Assembly: GCF_016495865.1 (NCBI RefSeq)
Contig: NZ_CP054706.1
Coordinates: 2,480,001-2,544,000 of the forward strand
Length of the DNA stretch: 64,000 nt
Direction: 5' to 3'
Source of the DNA: Salicibibacter cibi
Lineage (GTDB): Bacteria > Bacillota > Bacilli > Bacillales > Marinococcaceae
The number at the start of each line of letters is the position of its first letter. Within the stretch, counting starts at the first letter, position 1. A model generated the notes under the pieces. That model was not told the origin of the DNA. It made no database searches and was given only the letters and a program-made list of their open reading frames with translations. Below are positions 19,268 through 27,876 of this stretch, piece by piece. The position numbers and the translations under genes are program-made.

Positions 19268-19279
19268 CTTATGGAAACC

Positions 19280-19561
19280 TTATACATGGATGTTCTCGGC
19301 CTTTGTTTGAGAGGACTTCGATGCGCTTGAGCCTTTATTAAAGTCCATATTCAATTGCGGACGTTTCGACCACTCTACCCCGGTCACAAACGAAAGGTGT
19401 TCGATACGCTCACTTAGATGCTTTGCTTCCCTTTCATTGCAATAAAGAATCGCGTATTTCATTTTCTTAGAGACATATTGCACATGTCCATATGTTCGAA
19501 GTTGACGTACATTTTTTACGGAACGGAACCAAACGGCCAAACCTTGGCGTTTCTCGTACAT
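19280..19561 (-). CDS. ylbG: YlbG family protein (DUF2129)
   Basis: A 93-residue protein matching YlbG. The family N-terminal region RQGLAVWFRSVKNVRQLR, then YGHVQYVSKKMKYAILYC, is seen. The fold is small alpha/beta and function is unknown. The start ATG has AAGGAGAG upstream. In B. subtilis it precedes ylbH (rsmD), as here. The Ser/Lys-rich last 20 residues look disordered. Confidence 0.85.
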   Translation of the reverse strand: MYEKRQGLAVWFRSVKNVRQLRTYGHVQYVSKKMKYAILYCNEREAKHLSERIEHLSFVTGVEWSKRPQLNMDFNKGSSASKSSQTKAENIHV

Positions 19562-19736
19562 AGATCCTCTCTCCTTGGATCGAAAAATAAATCATGCAAT
19601 CATAGTGTATCACGAGGATATGAAATGGACAACGTGCACCGAATAGGATGACAGAGACGTTTCGAAGAGATTTGTTTCTGATGATCGTGCCGATTTTTAA
19701 TCCTTTATTCACCCGTTCCTGCACGAAAATATCCCC

Positions 19737-19765
19737 TTGCAATCCGCCAAGGAACATGATATATT
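19737..19765 (+). promoter_or_regulatory. Promoter of the proBAC T-box transcript
   Basis: TTGCAA (19737-19742), a 17-bp spacer and TATATT (19760-19765). It is placed just before the start of the T-box leader. Confidence 0.7.
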
Positions 19766-19789
19766 AACAACAATTTCATAGATACAAGT

Positions 19790-20062
19790 GCACCATTGCA
19801 CCGATATATACGATTAAGCGCTGAAAGGAAATAGTAAAGGACCGTCATGCACCAGAGAGCGAATGGTCTGCTGAAACATTCGCGCCACTGACGCCTTGAA
19901 CCCATCCCGGAGCTGTCAGGGAAGAGACCCCAACCTGACCGTTATGCTTTGCGATAGAAAGCGTTGAGTGGAAATCCCGTCCGGGATTTCAACGAAGGTG
20001 GTACCGCGGAACCTCTTTTCCGTCCTTTTCCGAAGGGCGAAAAGAGGTTCTTTTTATTTTTC
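19790..20062 (+). ncRNA. T-box riboswitch, proline type
   Basis: The leader of proBAC contains the T-box hallmarks in order: an AGTA-type stem I bulge (near 19832), AGAGAG (19854-19859), and GAA followed by the specifier codon CCC (19901-19903) and A. The conserved antiterminator sequence AAGGTGGTACCGCGGA is at 19995-20010. The terminator stem GAACCTCTTTTC/GAAAAGAGGTTC ends in a T run (20009-20062). CCC is a proline codon, which fits the genes downstream. Uncharged tRNA(Pro) would allow readthrough. Confidence 0.95.
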
Positions 20063-20078
20063 CGGGAGGGTGTAGACA

Positions 20079-21179
20079 TTGGAGCGAAAACGAATGGTCG
20101 TCAAGATCGGAAGCAGTTCTCTCGCCAATCGTGAAGGCGGCATCGCCATCGACCGACTCGAGCGTTTTTCCAAAGCGATTGCCCATCTTCACGATCAAGG
20201 CCATGAACTTATTTTGATCACATCAGGAGCGGTAGCTGCCGGTTTTCAACACGTCGGTTATGCCACAAGGCCGGTAACGACGGAAAAAAAACAAGCAGCG
20301 GCCGCTGTCGGACAAGGATTGCTCATGGAAGCCTATCAACATGCATTTATGAAAGAAGGCATGAAAGTCGGGCAACTCTTGCTGACCCGGGAGAGTTTTC
20401 AGGAAGAGCATCAATACAACAACGCGTATGCTACGTTGCAGGAGTTGCTCAAGCGCCGCATTTTGCCGATTATTAATGAGAATGACTCCATTGCAGTAGA
20501 GGAGTTGACATTCGGCGACAATGATTGGCTGGCAAGTTTAGTGGCCGGACTAATTAAAGCCGATGCACTCGCGTTGCTCACGGATGTGAACGGGGTGTAT
20601 GACCGGCACCCCCACCATCCGAATGCCCATAAAAAAGACAGCATTGACGTGATCACAGCAGACATGCTTGTACAAGCGGACAGTCACCGTTCCACGTTAG
20701 GGAGCGGAGGGATGCGATCCAAACTGGAAGCAGCGCGCAACGCGCAAACGTTTGGCATTCAAACGTTCATCGGAAAGGGCGACGCACCGCGAGGATTGCA
20801 GGCAATCATGGACGGAAACGGCGACGGCACCTATGTATACGCGAAGCCTAATCATCTATGGCCGAAAGAAAAACAGTGGGTCGGCATCTATTCGCCCGTG
20901 GAAGGCGAGCTTGTCATCGACGAAGGCGCCAAGGATGCCTTGCTGTATGGCGGAAAAAGTTTGCTTTCCGTTGGCGTCCGCGCTGTAAAAGGAACTTTTT
21001 CAAAAGGATCCGTAGTTGCTGTTTTTGATGAGAGGCATGGACCGGTCGGCAAAGGACGCGCCACGATAGCGGCTGACGACATGCGCACCCGCCTTGACGA
21101 ACAGCCAGCCATCACATTTATCCACCGGGACCATTGGGTAAGTACTTCAAAAGGGAGTGTTTGTAGTGACGGAATGTAA
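20079..21179 (+). CDS. proB: Glutamate 5-kinase
   Basis: A 366-residue enzyme for the first step of proline synthesis, phosphorylating glutamate. The kinase domain shows VVKIGSSSL at the N-terminus, LITSGAVAAG, IINENDSIAVEELTFGDND and GSGGMRSKLEAA. A C-terminal PUA domain (about 280-355) is present. The TTG start at 20079 has GGGAGGGTG nine bases upstream and matches the family N-terminus better than ATG 20094. It is controlled by the T-box and overlaps proA by 14 bp. Confidence 0.96.
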   Translation: MERKRMVVKIGSSSLANREGGIAIDRLERFSKAIAHLHDQGHELILITSGAVAAGFQHVGYATRPVTTEKKQAAAAVGQGLLMEAYQHAFMKEGMKVGQLLLTRESFQEEHQYNNAYATLQELLKRRILPIINENDSIAVEELTFGDNDWLASLVAGLIKADALALLTDVNGVYDRHPHHPNAHKKDSIDVITADMLVQADSHRSTLGSGGMRSKLEAARNAQTFGIQTFIGKGDAPRGLQAIMDGNGDGTYVYAKPNHLWPKEKQWVGIYSPVEGELVIDEGAKDALLYGGKSLLSVGVRAVKGTFSKGSVVAVFDERHGPVGKGRATIAADDMRTRLDEQPAITFIHRDHWVSTSKGSVCSDGM

Positions 21180-22425
21180 ACAACAGGCGCAAGACGCCAA
21201 AACCGCGAGCCAATCTCTAGGATTATGTACAACGACAGAAAAAAACGAAGCATTGCAAGCGATGGCGCGCGAAGTGATGAACAGAGAAAAGGACATCCTC
21301 GCCGCCAATGACAAAGACGTTGCGGCCGGAAAACAAAACGGGTTATCCGACTATTTGCTCGATCGTTTGCGCCTAAGCCCTGAACGTTTGCAGTCCATGA
21401 GCGATGGACTGCAAGCACTCATGGACCTGCCGGATCCGGTGGCGATCGAACCGGAAATATGGACACGAGAAGACGGACTCGTCATCGAAAACCGGTGTGT
21501 TCCCCTCGGTGTGATCGCCATGGTTTATGAAGCAAGGCCCAATGTCACCGTCGATGCTGCCGGGCTTTGTTTAAAGGCCGGAAATGCTGTGCTTTTACGC
21601 GGAAGCTCGTCAGCGGTTCATTCGAACACGGCACTTGTGGACGCGATGAAGACCGGATTAAAAACGTGTGGATTACCGGAAACGTTGGTGCAACTCATTA
21701 ATCCCGAAAATCGCGATACCGTCCGGGAATTGGGCCAAATGCGCGGCCTTGTCGACGTCATCATCCCGCGCGGAGGGGCCGGGCTTATTCAAACGGTGCT
21801 CGAGCAATCCAGTGTCCCGGTTATTGAAACAGGTGTCGGCAATTGCCATGTGTATATCGAAGCTTCCGCCAAAAAAGATATAGCCATCGCCATCGCCGTA
21901 GATGCAAAAACTGACCGGCCGTCGGTTTGCAACGCCGCGGAAACCATTCTCGTCGATGAACAATGGGCTAATGCCAATGGGAGAGCGCTCATTGAGGCTT
22001 TGCTCAACAAAGAGGTTACCATTCGAGGCGATGAAAATATCCGACGCTTGCATGATGACGTGAAACCGGCCAGCGAAGAGGATTGGGCGACCGAGTACCT
22101 CGCTCCCATCGTTACCCTCGGAACCGTTTCCGGCACCGATGCAGCAATTGCCCATATTCAACGATTCGGCACGACCCACTCCGAAGCAATTGTCACCGAA
22201 AACGTAGAAAAGGCTCGCGCGTTTCAGAATCAAATCGATGCGTCCGGTGTTTACCATAATGCCTCCACCCGCTTTACCGATGGCGCGGAATTTGGCTTCG
22301 GAGCAGAGATCGGTATCAGCACACAAAAACTGCACGCACGCGGCCCTTTGGGACTGGGCGCACTAACGACCAATAAATATGTCGTCTCGGGAGATGGACA
22401 TGTAAAAGGAGGAACGGTGCAATGA
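21166..22425 (+). CDS. proA: Glutamate-5-semialdehyde dehydrogenase
   Basis: A 419-residue NADPH-dependent enzyme that reduces glutamyl-5-phosphate. It has the aldehyde dehydrogenase fold with the catalytic cysteine in RPSVCNAAET (about residue 255), and VIPRGGAGLI upstream. GTG at 21166 lies eight bases after AAAGGGAG and is preferred over GTG 21157, which overlaps that site. Its stop overlaps the proC start (ATGA). Confidence 0.96.
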   Translation: MTECKQQAQDAKTASQSLGLCTTTEKNEALQAMAREVMNREKDILAANDKDVAAGKQNGLSDYLLDRLRLSPERLQSMSDGLQALMDLPDPVAIEPEIWTREDGLVIENRCVPLGVIAMVYEARPNVTVDAAGLCLKAGNAVLLRGSSSAVHSNTALVDAMKTGLKTCGLPETLVQLINPENRDTVRELGQMRGLVDVIIPRGGAGLIQTVLEQSSVPVIETGVGNCHVYIEASAKKDIAIAIAVDAKTDRPSVCNAAETILVDEQWANANGRALIEALLNKEVTIRGDENIRRLHDDVKPASEEDWATEYLAPIVTLGTVSGTDAAIAHIQRFGTTHSEAIVTENVEKARAFQNQIDASGVYHNASTRFTDGAEFGFGAEIGISTQKLHARGPLGLGALTTNKYVVSGDGHVKGGTVQ

Positions 22426-23255
22426 CCCTGGCCGATCAAGCAATCACCTTTGTCGGTGCCGGAGCAATGACTGAAGCAATCGTTTCGGGACTGCTCGCGA
22501 ACAACCGCATAAAGAGCGAACAAATCACCGTCACGAATAAAAACAACGGCGAGCGCCTCGCAGAATTGCAGAACAACTATCACATTCAAACGACGACGGA
22601 TAAACAACAAGCTACTGAACACAGTGATGTTCTGATCCTTGCGATGAAGCCAAAAGACGCGGATGATGCACTTGAACGTCTGCAACCGCTTATTCGTGAA
22701 GATCACGTTGTTTTCTCCGTATTGGCAGGAACAACAACGGGCTATATTTCTTCACTCATCGAGACCGAGTGCCCGGTGGTGCGGATCATGCCGAACACGT
22801 CGGCGAAAGTCGGCGCTTCCGCGAGCGCCATTAGCGGTGGCCGATTTGCCGGTGCCAAAGATGTTGATCTGGCTGCGTCCCTCTTTTCTTCCATCGGCTC
22901 GATTACGATCGTCCCTGAAGAAAAAATGGACAGTGTTACCGGTATCTCCGGTAGCGGTCCGGCTTATTTTTACTACCTGCTTGAAGGGTTGCAAACGGCC
23001 GCGATGGAATCCGGATTAACAGAAGAAGACGCGAAGGCGTTGCTGATCCAAACCATGCAGGGCGCTGCCAAGCGTTGGGCGCAAACGTCCGAATCGCTTC
23101 AATCGCTGTACGAAGAAGTGATGAGCCCCGGTGGGACGACCGAAGCTGCCTTCTCGGTCCTGTGGGAACATGAAGTGCAAGAACATGTGACAGAGGGCGC
23201 AAAGGCCGCCATCGCACAGTCCGCAAAGCTCGGAAAAGGAAAGAAACGCGTCTAA
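22422..23255 (+). CDS. proC: Pyrroline-5-carboxylate reductase
   Basis: A 277-residue NAD(P)H-dependent enzyme for the last step of proline synthesis. The dinucleotide-binding motif FVGAGAMTEAI is near the N-terminus and the family signature MDSVTGISGSGPAYF near 165-180, with the C-terminal MSPGGTTEAA. It is coupled to proA by a 4-bp overlap, giving a full proBAC operon under one T-box. A terminator follows. Confidence 0.96.
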   Translation: MTLADQAITFVGAGAMTEAIVSGLLANNRIKSEQITVTNKNNGERLAELQNNYHIQTTTDKQQATEHSDVLILAMKPKDADDALERLQPLIREDHVVFSVLAGTTTGYISSLIETECPVVRIMPNTSAKVGASASAISGGRFAGAKDVDLAASLFSSIGSITIVPEEKMDSVTGISGSGPAYFYYLLEGLQTAAMESGLTEEDAKALLIQTMQGAAKRWAQTSESLQSLYEEVMSPGGTTEAAFSVLWEHEVQEHVTEGAKAAIAQSAKLGKGKKRV

Positions 23256-23259
23256 CAGG

Positions 23260-23285
23260 GCTCCCTTCCGGGAGCTTTTTTTAGT
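23260..23285 (+). terminator. Terminator of proBAC
   Basis: GCTCCC and GGGAGC with a 4-base loop, followed by seven T residues, a few bases after the proC stop. Confidence 0.85.
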
Positions 23286-23478
23286 GGGTTGTTTTACAAA
23301 GACGGGAAAAAGCGGAGGATATGCTGCTTCGTTCCGTTTTCGGATTCTATGTGGCTGTTCATGGCGACCGAATTCCCTACGCCTCGTCGAGTTCGGGGTC
23401 CATGAGCTCCCGTTCGTGTGTTCTTCCCTTCTTTTTTTGCCTTTCGAACACTTTTTTGATGTTCATGACAAAAAAACT

Positions 23479-23487
23479 TGATATAAT
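23479..23487 (+). promoter_or_regulatory. Extended -10 promoter of the Na+ channel gene
   Basis: TGATATAAT is an extended -10 element (TG-N-TATAAT), 41 bp before the ATG. The best -35 match (TTGATG at 23456-23461) is 20 bp away, too far to be convincing. Confidence 0.5.
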
Positions 23488-23527
23488 GACGGATGTTGTA
23501 GCATCATGTTGGAGGTAGAACGGAAGA

Positions 23528-24286
23528 ATGACCGAGGAAAAAAAGCCGGAATGGCGCAGGCGTATCGCTTTTTTTACGGAACACCGCTATTTTACGATCG
23601 TTATCATGGCGTTGATTTTTATCAATGCTGTCGTGGTCGGGATGGAAACCTATCCTGAGCTTTATGCTCGATATCCCGAATGGTTTCGGTTTGCCGACCG
23701 CGTGTTGCTATGGCTTTTCACCATTGAAATTGCAATGCGTTTGATTGCGGCCAAACCTTTTTATCACTTTTTCCGGAGCGGCTGGAACTGGTTTGACTTT
23801 TTAATCATCGCCGCCGGTCACCTGTTTGCAGGTGCTCATTTCGTCACTGTATTGCGAGTGCTGCGGGTGTTACGGGTCTTGCGGGCGGTCACAGTCATTC
23901 CTTCATTGTTTAACATTCTTTTCTTGATGGGGCTCGTCTTTTATATATATGCAGTCATCGGCACGATGCTGTTCGCAACCATTTCCCCCGAGTACTTCGG
24001 AAATTTGCAACGTTCCGTTCTGGCTCTGTTTCAGATCGTAACCCTCGATAATTGGACGGAATCCGTCATGCGTCCGATCATGGATGTAGAACCGCTCAGT
24101 TGGATTTATTTTGTCTCGTTTGTGCTTGTCGGCACTTTTATCATTTTTAATCTATTCATCGGTGTCATTGTCAATAACGTGGAACGTGCCAATGAGGAAG
24201 AAGCGCCTCCGGCCAAAAAACGAGATGTGGAAGCGTTGCAATCGGAAATCAGAGAGCTTAAAGCGATGCTGGAAAAACGAGAATAA
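23528..24286 (+). CDS. Voltage-gated sodium channel, NaChBac family
   Basis: A 252-residue, six-helix single-domain channel subunit expected to form tetramers. S4 carries four arginines at three-residue spacing (R110, R113, R116, R119). The pore helix and filter read TLDNWT at 172-177, S6 spans about 192-218, and the C-terminus (232-252) is a short coiled coil. In alkaliphilic Bacillus such channels return Na+ for pH homeostasis, motility and chemotaxis. The filter differs from the usual TLESW by Asp for Glu. It is flanked by its own promoter and a terminator. Confidence 0.92.
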   Translation: MTEEKKPEWRRRIAFFTEHRYFTIVIMALIFINAVVVGMETYPELYARYPEWFRFADRVLLWLFTIEIAMRLIAAKPFYHFFRSGWNWFDFLIIAAGHLFAGAHFVTVLRVLRVLRVLRAVTVIPSLFNILFLMGLVFYIYAVIGTMLFATISPEYFGNLQRSVLALFQIVTLDNWTESVMRPIMDVEPLSWIYFVSFVLVGTFIIFNLFIGVIVNNVERANEEEAPPAKKRDVEALQSEIRELKAMLEKRE

Positions 24287-24335
24287 AAAAAGCGGCGAGC
24301 CTGTTCTGGCACGAACAAGCCCGCCGCTTTTTTTC
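24284..24335. terminator. Bidirectional terminator between channel gene and lysC
   Basis: AAAGCGGCGAGC and GCCCGCCGCTTT form a long stem with A and T runs on both sides, between two converging genes. Confidence 0.85.
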
Positions 24336-25704
24336 ACTCACTCAGCAGTTTTGCATAAAACTCATCGTAAACCGCTTTGATCGCTTCATCTCCGACGCGA
24401 TCTTTCACGGCAAATGCGAGGGATACCTCGGAAGGACCCTGGTTGATCATTTCGATGTTAATGCCGGCTTCCGCAAGCGCCTTTGATCCCCTGGCCGCGA
24501 TTCCGACTGTTTCTTTCATTCCTTCACCGACGAGCATAAGCATGGTAAAGCCGTGTTCAATATACGCATCATCCACATCCATTTCTGTCTGGATGCGTGT
24601 GAGCAGCCGATTCTCACTGTCCAAGGAGAACTCAGATGTACGCAAGACGACAGATGTGTCGTCGATGCCTGAAGGCAAGTGTTCATAGGAAATGCCTTCA
24701 TCTTCCACCATTTCCAGCAATCGGCGTCCGAAACCTACTTCCCGATTCATCAAATACTTGCGAACGTAAATAATGCTAAATCCTTTATCCGCGGCAATGC
24801 CGGTGATCGGATACTTGTCGTGGGTCTCTGATTTTTCTGCTGTAATTAACGTCCCTTTCCCTTCCGGGTTATTTGTATTCTTGACATTGACAGGGATGTT
24901 GTGCCTAAAGGCAGGAACCAAGGCCACATCATGAAACACCGCAAATCCAGAATAGGAAAGTTCCCGCATCTCCCGGTATGTCATATGATGAATTTCTGCC
25001 GGGCGATCAATCACTTTTGGATTTGCGACGCAAACCGAATCAACGTCCGTAAAGTTTTCGTACAGTTCTGCGTTCACGCCGGCTGCCACAATCGCACCGG
25101 TGATGTCCGACCCGCCACGAGGGAATGTGACCAGCTGCCCGTTTTCTTTATAGCCAAAAAAACCCGGGAAGACAAGGATTTCGTCCCTATCTTTTAATCT
25201 CGCAAGCGACTCGTAAGCGTCGTCCAATACTTGGGCATTTCCTGCTTCCCCGCTAACGAGCAGACCTGCCTCACGAGGGTTCATGTAACTGGCTGCCATT
25301 CCGATATGATTAAAATACGCGGCGATAAGTTTCGCATTGTTATCTTCGCCAGCCGCTTTTATCTGGTCCATAAAAATACCTTCGTCTTCCGTGCTAAAAG
25401 CAGCGCGTGCCTGCACATCAGCTTGAATTTTTTCCATGACCGCTTTTTCAATCTCAAGCTCTTGCGCAATCACGCGATAACGATCGACGACTTGTTCCAG
25501 GACGTCTTCGACCGGCTCGCCTTTCAGTCGTTTCTCTCCCAATTCGATCAACATATCCGTTACTTTTACATCTCTGTCGCTTCGTTTTCCCGGTGCGGAA
25601 ACGATCACAATTCTACGGGAAGGATCAGTTGCGATAATGTTTTTCAATTTTTCAATTTGATTTCCGCTTGCTACTGACGTACCACCAAACTTGGAGACTT
25701 TCAT
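24334..25704 (-). CDS. Aspartate kinase (aspartokinase III type)
   Basis: A 456-residue monofunctional aspartokinase. The N-terminal KFGGTSVASG, FPRGGSDITG and NFTDVDSV mark the kinase domain. Two ACT regulatory domains follow (about 305-456), with YLMNREVGFGRR and INIEMINQGPSEVSL. It resembles B. subtilis YclM (lysine/threonine sensitive) more than LysC. No lysine riboswitch is visible upstream; only about 60 bp separate it from the next gene. AGGGAG lies about 15 bases before the ATG. Confidence 0.93.
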   Translation of the reverse strand: MKVSKFGGTSVASGNQIEKLKNIIATDPSRRIVIVSAPGKRSDRDVKVTDMLIELGEKRLKGEPVEDVLEQVVDRYRVIAQELEIEKAVMEKIQADVQARAAFSTEDEGIFMDQIKAAGEDNNAKLIAAYFNHIGMAASYMNPREAGLLVSGEAGNAQVLDDAYESLARLKDRDEILVFPGFFGYKENGQLVTFPRGGSDITGAIVAAGVNAELYENFTDVDSVCVANPKVIDRPAEIHHMTYREMRELSYSGFAVFHDVALVPAFRHNIPVNVKNTNNPEGKGTLITAEKSETHDKYPITGIAADKGFSIIYVRKYLMNREVGFGRRLLEMVEDEGISYEHLPSGIDDTSVVLRTSEFSLDSENRLLTRIQTEMDVDDAYIEHGFTMLMLVGEGMKETVGIAARGSKALAEAGINIEMINQGPSEVSLAFAVKDRVGDEAIKAVYDEFYAKLLSE

Positions 25705-25763
25705 AAACTGTTAAAACGCTCCCTTATTTTGATACTAAAAAATAATTGCTAATAAATGTCGGT

Positions 25764-26117
25764 TCACGCATTTTCCAACATATCCTCTTCCGACCACTTC
25801 TTATCGACGATTCCAATCGTTTGTAGCATCGCCATAAATAATGGGACGTCGGTTTCCTGATAATAGTCAACCGAACAACCCGACTCCGGCTCATAATCGA
25901 GGGAAAGTGCGTGCCCATAATTGGTTTCTTGCAAATAATTTGTTACTTCTGCCTCATCGATACAAAACGGAGAGACATACTCTTGCGTGGAATGGTCAAG
26001 AATTGTTCTTGTATCCGACGGTGCCCCGACGTCAACAGGAATCAGAAATCCGCCGACGAGCAATGCGACGAATGTAAGTAGCAGTCCGGTGATGAGCTTC
26101 CGGTCTTTCTTATTCAT
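25764..26117 (-). CDS. Small membrane-anchored protein of unknown function
   Basis: A 117-residue protein with one N-terminal hydrophobic segment (about 9-27) and an acidic outer part containing two cysteines. I recognise no family. ATG 26117 follows AAAGGAA at good spacing, so I prefer it to ATG 26132. It lies upstream of the aspartokinase on the same strand and divergent from darB. Confidence 0.6.
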   Translation of the reverse strand: MNKKDRKLITGLLLTFVALLVGGFLIPVDVGAPSDTRTILDHSTQEYVSPFCIDEAEVTNYLQETNYGHALSLDYEPESGCSVDYYQETDVPLFMAMLQTIGIVDKKWSEEDMLENA

Positions 26118-26264
26118 ACTATTTCCTTTCAAATGTGTAATCGTCTTTCCGTTTGAAACTGTACCGTTTCCTTTCTAATCCGATCACCTCAATTGGTGGG
26201 GCTATACGTTATTATTATACGTGGATTTACGTGCGCGGTCCAGGGGGTAATTAAAGTCGTTCGC

Positions 26265-26293
26265 TTGACAAAAACACCATTCAATTCTATGAT
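26265..26293 (+). promoter_or_regulatory. Promoter of darB/cbpB
   Basis: TTGACA (26265-26270), a 17-bp spacer and TATGAT (26288-26293). It implies a leader of about 130 bases before the best start codon of the gene. Confidence 0.8.
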
Positions 26294-26432
26294 AATAATG
26301 AAAAAGTATGGGAATTTCAATTCAAAAAAGAGCGAGACAGCCTATGATGGCGATCTGCTCGTATGTGGTCATCAGCGCTGTGATCAATCTTCCCATTTCG
26401 AGGAAGGTTCATTTTATGGGGGCTGGGAGAAA

Positions 26433-26873
26433 ATGACGATCGATAGTTTAAAACAGAGCCAATTAATGAGCAAAGAAATCAGTGATTTGATTATTTCCCA
26501 CGAAAAAGTAGCCCATGTGCAGCTTCAAAACCCGCTTGATCATGCTCTCTTAATTTTAATTAAATCCGGTTACACGGCCATTCCGGTCCTCGACAACGAC
26601 TTCCGGGTGCGAGGGCAAATCAGCAAAAACGAAATTCTCGACTCTATCCTCGGCCTTGAACGATTGGAAATCGAACGGCTTCACGATATTACCGTCGAAA
26701 CGGTCATGAAGAACAAAATCCCGCGCTTAAAAACGGACGCTACCTTTGCAAAAGCGTTGACAACTTCCATTAACCACCCTTTTATCTGTATCGAAGACGA
26801 AAAGACATCTTTTGTCGGAATTTTAACAAGAAGTTCGATTCTCGCATTGGTCAACCGTTATTTTCAACAATGA
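26433..26873 (+). CDS. darB: c-di-AMP-binding CBS protein DarB/CbpB
   Basis: A 146-residue protein made of two CBS domains. It closely resembles B. subtilis DarB (YkuL) and Listeria CbpB, with KVAHVQ, HALLILIKSGYTAIPVLD, GLERLEIERLHDITVE and VMKNKIPRL. DarB binds c-di-AMP, and in its free form activates Rel and pyruvate carboxylase. I chose ATG 26433 after GGGAG because length and N-terminus match the family. The frame stays open to 26193, but the promoter lies inside that stretch. pycA is 11 kb away in the same window. Confidence 0.88.
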   Translation: MTIDSLKQSQLMSKEISDLIISHEKVAHVQLQNPLDHALLILIKSGYTAIPVLDNDFRVRGQISKNEILDSILGLERLEIERLHDITVETVMKNKIPRLKTDATFAKALTTSINHPFICIEDEKTSFVGILTRSSILALVNRYFQQ

Positions 26874-26876
26874 ACG

Positions 26877-26912
26877 AAAAAACCCGCCTACACGATCGTA
26901 AGCGGGTTTTTC
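26877..26912. terminator. Bidirectional terminator between darB and ylbF
   Basis: AACCCGCCTAC and GTAAGCGGGTT form a stem with A and T runs on either side, between converging genes. Confidence 0.85.
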
Positions 26913-26923
26913 ATGGTTGAAGG

Positions 26924-27364
26924 TTAGCAACTGCAACCTCCCCCACTTCCACAGCCACCGCTGCAAGAAGAGTTGTCAAAATATGGATTTCCAGAAGGGA
27001 CTTTGATATTCGGGGAAACGGATGTAGCCAATACCTCGCTGATTTCCGTCAGTAACTTCTCCAAGTCACGTTCTGCTTTTTTATATGCACTCACGCTCTC
27101 ATGGAGGTCCATTTCCCGCTTTGCGATGCGCAAGGCCTTTGTTACCTCGCTATAATCCGGATGATATTTGCCAAAGCGCTGTACTTCGTCAAATTTAACT
27201 TTCTGATGATTGAAGTCTTCGATCAACTTTTTCGCTTCTTCATCTTCCAGCATGCCTCGGCGCGCTTCAAAATAAGTTTGGTATATATCAGAAGAACGGA
27301 TCATCCCTGATAAATCATCGGATGCATCCAAAAGCTCAATTGGGGTTGACACTACAGTTTGCAA
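26924..27364 (-). CDS. ylbF: YlbF/RicF, subunit of the Y-complex (RNase Y specificity)
   Basis: A 146-residue, mainly helical protein of the YlbF/YmcA family. In B. subtilis YlbF (RicF), YmcA and YaaT form an Fe-S-containing complex that directs RNase Y mRNA processing and affects competence, sporulation and biofilms. The C-terminus SSCSGGCGSGGGCSC holds the cysteine cluster expected for iron-sulfur binding. TTG 27364 has GGAGG eight bases upstream; GTG 27373 overlaps that site. Confidence 0.9.
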   Translation of the reverse strand: MQTVVSTPIELLDASDDLSGMIRSSDIYQTYFEARRGMLEDEEAKKLIEDFNHQKVKFDEVQRFGKYHPDYSEVTKALRIAKREMDLHESVSAYKKAERDLEKLLTEISEVLATSVSPNIKVPSGNPYFDNSSCSGGCGSGGGCSC

Positions 27365-27412
27365 CGTTAACACCTCCGCATTGCCATTGTAACATGATTG
27401 TACTGGATTTGT

Positions 27413-27823
27413 TTAACTTGGAATCGTGATTGAGAACGTTTCTTTTAATCCGAGCGCACGGTCACTTTCATCGTATGCCTCCAATTCAATGGCATGGTCG
27501 CCGGGATCAAGCCCTTTAATGATAAACGCAGCCTGATGGATGTCCTTTTCATAATCGTCGTTTATCCTTAGTTTTAAATATCCCTGTGTATCTTTATATT
27601 GGTGTTGATTCGCATAAAAGCTAAAGTCCGGAATGTAACTCTCCACATACACGTTTCCGTCGTTTACGACATGCTTCACATCAAAGGTGTTTTCAGTGTC
27701 TTGTTGTTCTACTTGCATCGCCGGCACCGGTTCAATTTCCAATTCATGTCCGGCAAGAGCCGGCTGCACCATTCCATTTGCCACCATCAAAATCATCGCG
27801 ATTCCTATTATTGCCTTACCCAA
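27413..27823 (-). CDS. Secreted protein of unknown function
   Basis: A 136-residue protein with a clear signal peptide (about 1-24, cleavage likely after ALA). The beta-rich domain ending in LDPGDHAIELEAYDE suggests an Ig-like or carbohydrate-binding type fold. I do not recognise the family. The TTG start follows AAAGGAGG at nine bases, but that sequence is also the 3' arm of a hairpin (27833-27862). Confidence 0.65.
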   Translation of the reverse strand: MGKAIIGIAMILMVANGMVQPALAGHELEIEPVPAMQVEQQDTENTFDVKHVVNDGNVYVESYIPDFSFYANQHQYKDTQGYLKLRINDDYEKDIHQAAFIIKGLDPGDHAIELEAYDESDRALGLKETFSITIPS

Positions 27824-27832
27824 CGCAAAAAA

Positions 27833-27862
27833 CCTCCTTTCGCTTAGTATGCAAAAAGGAGG
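27833..27862 (-). promoter_or_regulatory. Hairpin combining a terminator with a ribosome binding site
   Basis: On the minus strand CCTCCTTT (27862-27855) pairs with AAAGGAGG (27840-27833), followed by TTTTTT. The 3' arm is the Shine-Dalgarno sequence of the secreted-protein gene. The same structure could end the ylbE transcript or hide the ribosome binding site. Confidence 0.6.
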
Positions 27863-27876
27863 CGCTGATTATCCGA

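Noticed and set aside
25705..25763. Lysine riboswitch before the aspartokinase
   Set aside because: The gap is under 60 bp and lacks the conserved L-box sequence.
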